DNA of 64,000 nt from Quadrisphaera setariae. GTDB taxonomy: Bacteria > Actinomycetota > Actinomycetes > Actinomycetales > Quadrisphaeraceae. Positions 61,492-64,000 of this stretch are shown piece by piece. The stretch lies in NCBI RefSeq assembly GCF_008041935.1, contig NZ_VKAC01000015.1:1-64000 (forward strand), in the 5' to 3' direction. The notes under the pieces were generated by a model. That model was given only the letters and a program-made list of their open reading frames with translations. It was not told where the DNA came from and ran no database searches. Numbering within the stretch: position 1 is the stretch's first letter; each line of letters starts with the position of its first letter. Both the position numbers and the translations under genes were made by a program.

Positions 61492-61516
61492 GCGGCGCGG
61501 GGTGTGCCCGCGCCGC
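61492..61516 (+). terminator. Terminator of the NCS1-racemase operon
   Basis: GCGGCGCGGG/CCCGCGCCGC (61492-61501, 61507-61516) with a 5-nt loop, 4 nt after the racemase stop. Confidence 0.65.
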
Positions 61517-61537
61517 TGGCGATCTCGAGGCGCCCTG

Positions 61538-64000
61538 GTGTTCGCTGACCCGGTGCAGCCGGGGGTGAGCGACGGCGTCCTGGTCGGCGTCCTGGGAGAC
61601 CTCGAGGTGGTGGTCGACGGGCGCCCGGTGGCGGTGGGCGGCGCCGTCCCGCGGGCCCTGCTGCTGCGCCTCGTCCTGGCGCGCGGCGCGACGGTGCTCG
61701 ACGCCGCGCTCCACGAGGACCTGTGGGACGGCGCGCCCCCGCCCAGCGCGGCGGGCACCACCCAGGCGCACGTCTCGCGCCTGCGGCGGACCCTCCTGCC
61801 CGCGGGGTCGACGGGTGCCCCGCGACCTGCCGCCCCTGCTGGTCCTGCCGGCGCCGGCAGGACCAGCAGGGGCGGCGAGGCCGCCGCGCCGGTGCAGCCC
61901 CTGGTCCGCCGCGGGCCCGGGTACGCCCTGCTGCTGCCCGACGCCGCCGTCGACGCCCACCGCTTCGAGCGGCTCGCCGTCGAGGGGCGTGACCAGCTGG
62001 AGGCGGACCCCGCGCGCGCCGCCGCGCTGCTCGAGCAGTCACTGCGGCTGTGGCGCGGGCCCGCCCTCGCCGACGTGGCCGACCGCCCCTGGGCCGCGCC
62101 CGAGGCCGAGCGGCTGCAGCAGCTGCTGCTGTCGGCCAGGGAGGACGCGGTGGCGGCCCAGCTGGCGCTCGGCGACGACGCCGCCGCCGCCGGAGCCGCC
62201 GCCTCGCTCACCGCCGAGCACCCGCTGCGCGAGCGCGGGTGGGAGCTGCTGGCCGTGGCGCTGTACCGCCAGGGCCGCCAGGCGGACGCGCTGGGGCGCC
62301 TCGCTGAGCTGCGCTCCCTGCTGCAGGCCGAGCTCGGCGCCGAGCCGGGGCCGCGCGTGCAGGACCTGCTCCGGCGCCTGCTCGCCCACGACCCCGACCT
62401 GCTGCTGCCCGCCGTCGCCGTCGCCGTCGTCGTCCCGAGGAGCGCTGAGGGGACCGGCGCGGCGGAGCGGGTCGTGCCGGTCGGCCCGCCCGTGCGCTCG
62501 ACCAACCTGCCGCTGCCCGCGACACCCCTCGTGGGCCGCGCCGCGGAGCTGGAGGAGGTCGGCCGGCTCGTGCGGGAGCACCGCCTCGTCACGCTCACGG
62601 GCCCGGGCGGCACCGGCAAGACCCGGCTCGCGCTGGAGGTGGCCCGGCGCCGTGACGACGCCGACGGTCCCTGGCTGGTCGCCCTCGGCCCCGTGCCGGC
62701 TCCACCCGTGGTCGACCCGACCGGTGGTGACAGCCCCGTGCTGCGGGCGCTGTCCGCGGCCCTGGGCCTGGCCGTGCCGCTCACGGGAGACCGGGCCACC
62801 GACACCGCCACCGTGGTCCGCGTGCTGCGCGAGCGCGAGGCGCTGGTGGTCCTCGACGACTGCGAGCACCTCCTCGACGACGCCGCCGCCGTCGCCGAGG
62901 ACCTCCTCCACCACTGCCCCCGCCTGCGGCTCCTCGTGACCAGCCGGGAGGCGCTGCGCGCCGAGGGCGAGCGCACCCACGAGGTGCCCACGCTGTCGGG
63001 CGGCGTGGACGGGGACGCCGTCCGCCTCTTCCTCGCCCGCGCGGAGGCCTCCGCTCCGGGCTGGCGGCCCACCCCCGAGGAGCTGCGCGGCCTGGACCGC
63101 CTGTGCACCGCCCTGGACGGCCTGCCGCTGGCGCTGGAGCTGTCCGCCGCCCAGCTGCGCGCCCTCACCCTGGAGGACCTGCTCGGCCTCCTCGACGACC
63201 ACGAGTCCCTCCTGCGCGGAGGGCGCCGGGGGGACACGCGCCACCAGACGATGCAGGGGACCATCGCGTGGTCGTACGACAGGCTCAGCCCCGACGAGGC
63301 GGAGGTCCTCGCCTCCCTGTCGGTGTTCGCCGGGGCGTTCGACCTCGACGCCGCGCGGGAGGTCCTGGCCCGCCCCGACGCGGTGACCGCGGTCGCCGAC
63401 CTCGTCGCCCGCAGCCTGGTCTCCGTCTCCGCCCCCGGGGCGCCGCGCCGCTTCTGGCTCCTCGGAGTGGTCCGCCGCTTCGCCGCCGCGCGCCTCGACC
63501 CCGCGCGCCGCGCCGCGCTGGTGGCCCGGCACACCGCCTGGGTGGTGCGGCTGGCCGAGGCGGCTCCGCCCGACCTGCGCGGTCTGGCCGGCACCGAGGC
63601 GATGGCCCGCCTGGACGCCGCCGCCGCGGACGTCGACGCCGCGCTCGCCGCGGCCTCCCCGGGCGATGCCGTGCGCATCGGCACCGGGGCGCACTGGTCG
63701 CTGTACGCCAGGCCGTCCCGCACCGCCCCCAGCGCCGCCCGGCTGCGCGCGGCGCTGGAGGCGCTGGACGCCGACCCCGCGCTCGACCCCGGCGTCGGCC
63801 CGGCCCTGCGCTCCTACGGCTGGACCTGCGTCAGCCTCTTCGCCCGCCTCCTCGGAGACCCGGCGGCGTCCTCCGCGGCGCTCGCACGCGCCGCGGAGCT
63901 GGCGGAGCTGACCGACGACCCCCGCACCCGCGCCCGCGTGCTCACCAACCGCGCCTTCTGGCGCGCCGTCGCCGACGGGGACGCCGACGGTGCCCGCGGC
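61538..64000 (+). CDS. SARP/AfsR-like regulator with BTAD and NB-ARC ATPase domains, 3'-truncated by window end
   Basis: At least 821 codons in one uninterrupted frame to the window edge. The N-terminal OmpR-like winged helix (VLGDLEVVVDGRPVAVGGA, then AGTTQAHVSRLRRTLLPAG) is followed by a Gly/Pro/Arg linker, the BTAD helical domain (GPGYALLLPDAAVDAHRFER, ALADVADRPWAAPEAERLQQ), an NB-ARC-type ATPase (LTGPGGTGKTRL, Lys361; ALVVLDDCEHLLDD; LLVTSREALRAEGE) and then helical repeats. Such proteins activate secondary-metabolite genes in Streptomyces. The GTG at 61538 has CGAGG at a 7-nt spacing; GTG 61553 and 61565 are alternatives. A 48-bp palindrome sits in the linker. Confidence 0.9.
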   Translation, partial: MFADPVQPGVSDGVLVGVLGDLEVVVDGRPVAVGGAVPRALLLRLVLARGATVLDAALHEDLWDGAPPPSAAGTTQAHVSRLRRTLLPAGSTGAPRPAAPAGPAGAGRTSRGGEAAAPVQPLVRRGPGYALLLPDAAVDAHRFERLAVEGRDQLEADPARAAALLEQSLRLWRGPALADVADRPWAAPEAERLQQLLLSAREDAVAAQLALGDDAAAAGAAASLTAEHPLRERGWELLAVALYRQGRQADALGRLAELRSLLQAELGAEPGPRVQDLLRRLLAHDPDLLLPAVAVAVVVPRSAEGTGAAERVVPVGPPVRSTNLPLPATPLVGRAAELEEVGRLVREHRLVTLTGPGGTGKTRLALEVARRRDDADGPWLVALGPVPAPPVVDPTGGDSPVLRALSAALGLAVPLTGDRATDTATVVRVLREREALVVLDDCEHLLDDAAAVAEDLLHHCPRLRLLVTSREALRAEGERTHEVPTLSGGVDGDAVRLFLARAEASAPGWRPTPEELRGLDRLCTALDGLPLALELSAAQLRALTLEDLLGLLDDHESLLRGGRRGDTRHQTMQGTIAWSYDRLSPDEAEVLASLSVFAGAFDLDAAREVLARPDAVTAVADLVARSLVSVSAPGAPRRFWLLGVVRRFAAARLDPARRAALVARHTAWVVRLAEAAPPDLRGLAGTEAMARLDAAAADVDAALAAASPGDAVRIGTGAHWSLYARPSRTAPSAARLRAALEALDADPALDPGVGPALRSYGWTCVSLFARLLGDPAASSAALARAAELAELTDDPRTRARVLTNRAFWRAVADGDADGARG
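61829..61876. repeat. 48-bp perfect palindrome inside the SARP gene
   Basis: Arms 61829-61852 and 61853-61876 are exact reverse complements with no spacer (core TGCCGGCGCCGGCA). It encodes about residues 98-113 of the linker between the DNA-binding and BTAD domains and keeps the frame. Confidence 0.9.

Noticed and set aside
61829-61876. Frameshift or gene boundary in the SARP gene at the palindrome
   Set aside because: The frame before and after the palindrome is the same (P-loop, BTAD and winged helix all read in it), so the gene is continuous.

Overview
The window is chromosomal DNA of a very high-GC actinomycete. Several things point there: a mycothiol-dependent formaldehyde/NO detoxification gene (mscR), a WhiB-type Fe-S regulator, a BldG-type anti-sigma antagonist, a SigK/RskA-like pair, frequent GTG starts with 4-base GTGA overlaps, and many starts lying exactly 6 nt after a -10-like hexamer (leaderless mRNAs). 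Gene order matches, from memory, two known actinobacterial blocks: the M. tuberculosis Rv3649-Rv3682 stretch (ponA2, whiB4, two Get3-like ATPases, ridA, crp, nth, NUDIX, marP, hydrolase, acs, ssd/tad, helicase) and the Streptomyces bldG-hppA-methyltransferase-topA-MFS/tmk-holB-hydrolase block. A free-living Kineosporiaceae-type organism is plausible, but that is inference. I saw no prophage, IS element, CRISPR array or plasmid functions.

Layout. 1-3.6 kb: partial superoxide dismutase, a Tat-exported ferritin-like protein, and a minus-strand operon mscR / MBL hydrolase / GntR. 3.7-9.3 kb: cysS, rlmB and a pair of membrane c-di-GMP enzymes (EAL with degenerate GGDEF, then intact GGDEF). 9.2-13.1 kb: DUF4032 kinase-like protein, then lysC-asd, ending at a 23-bp bidirectional terminator. 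13.1-17.8 kb: APC permease, tRNA-Pro(CGG), metallophosphoesterase, YqeY-like protein, NupC transporter. 17.9-29 kb: cell-wall, redox and stress cluster (ponA2, whiB4, paired ATPases, DUF4177, RidA, crp, nth, NUDIX, marP, degenerate alpha/beta hydrolase, holin-like membrane protein). 29.1-33.4 kb: acetate activation and uptake (acs, actP, DUF485).

33.6-41.6 kb: a Tad-type pilus/secretion locus in two transcription units (ssd-tadABC; pilin-TadE-TadE-like) that share an 18-bp upstream element, followed by a small membrane protein and a DUF1998 helicase. 41.7-57.6 kb: bldG, its ATPase partner, H+-pyrophosphatase, methyltransferase, PAP2 phosphatase, topA, sigK/rskA, an MFS-thymidylate kinase fusion, holB and a lipoprotein hydrolase. 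57.7-64 kb: a small hypothetical gene, tRNA-Thr(CGU), a GntR/FCD - NCS1 transporter - hydantoin racemase module, and the 5' part of a large SARP/AfsR-like regulator that runs off the window and contains a 48-bp perfect palindrome.

Together the genes cover housekeeping (tRNA charging, rRNA methylation, replication, topology), aspartate-family biosynthesis, acetate and purine/hydantoin uptake, envelope maintenance and several signalling layers. No obviously new multi-gene system was found. The most distinctive signals are non-coding: the shared tad promoter element, the palindrome inside the SARP gene, a hairpin that buries the hydrolase start, and symmetric operators between ponA2 and whiB4.
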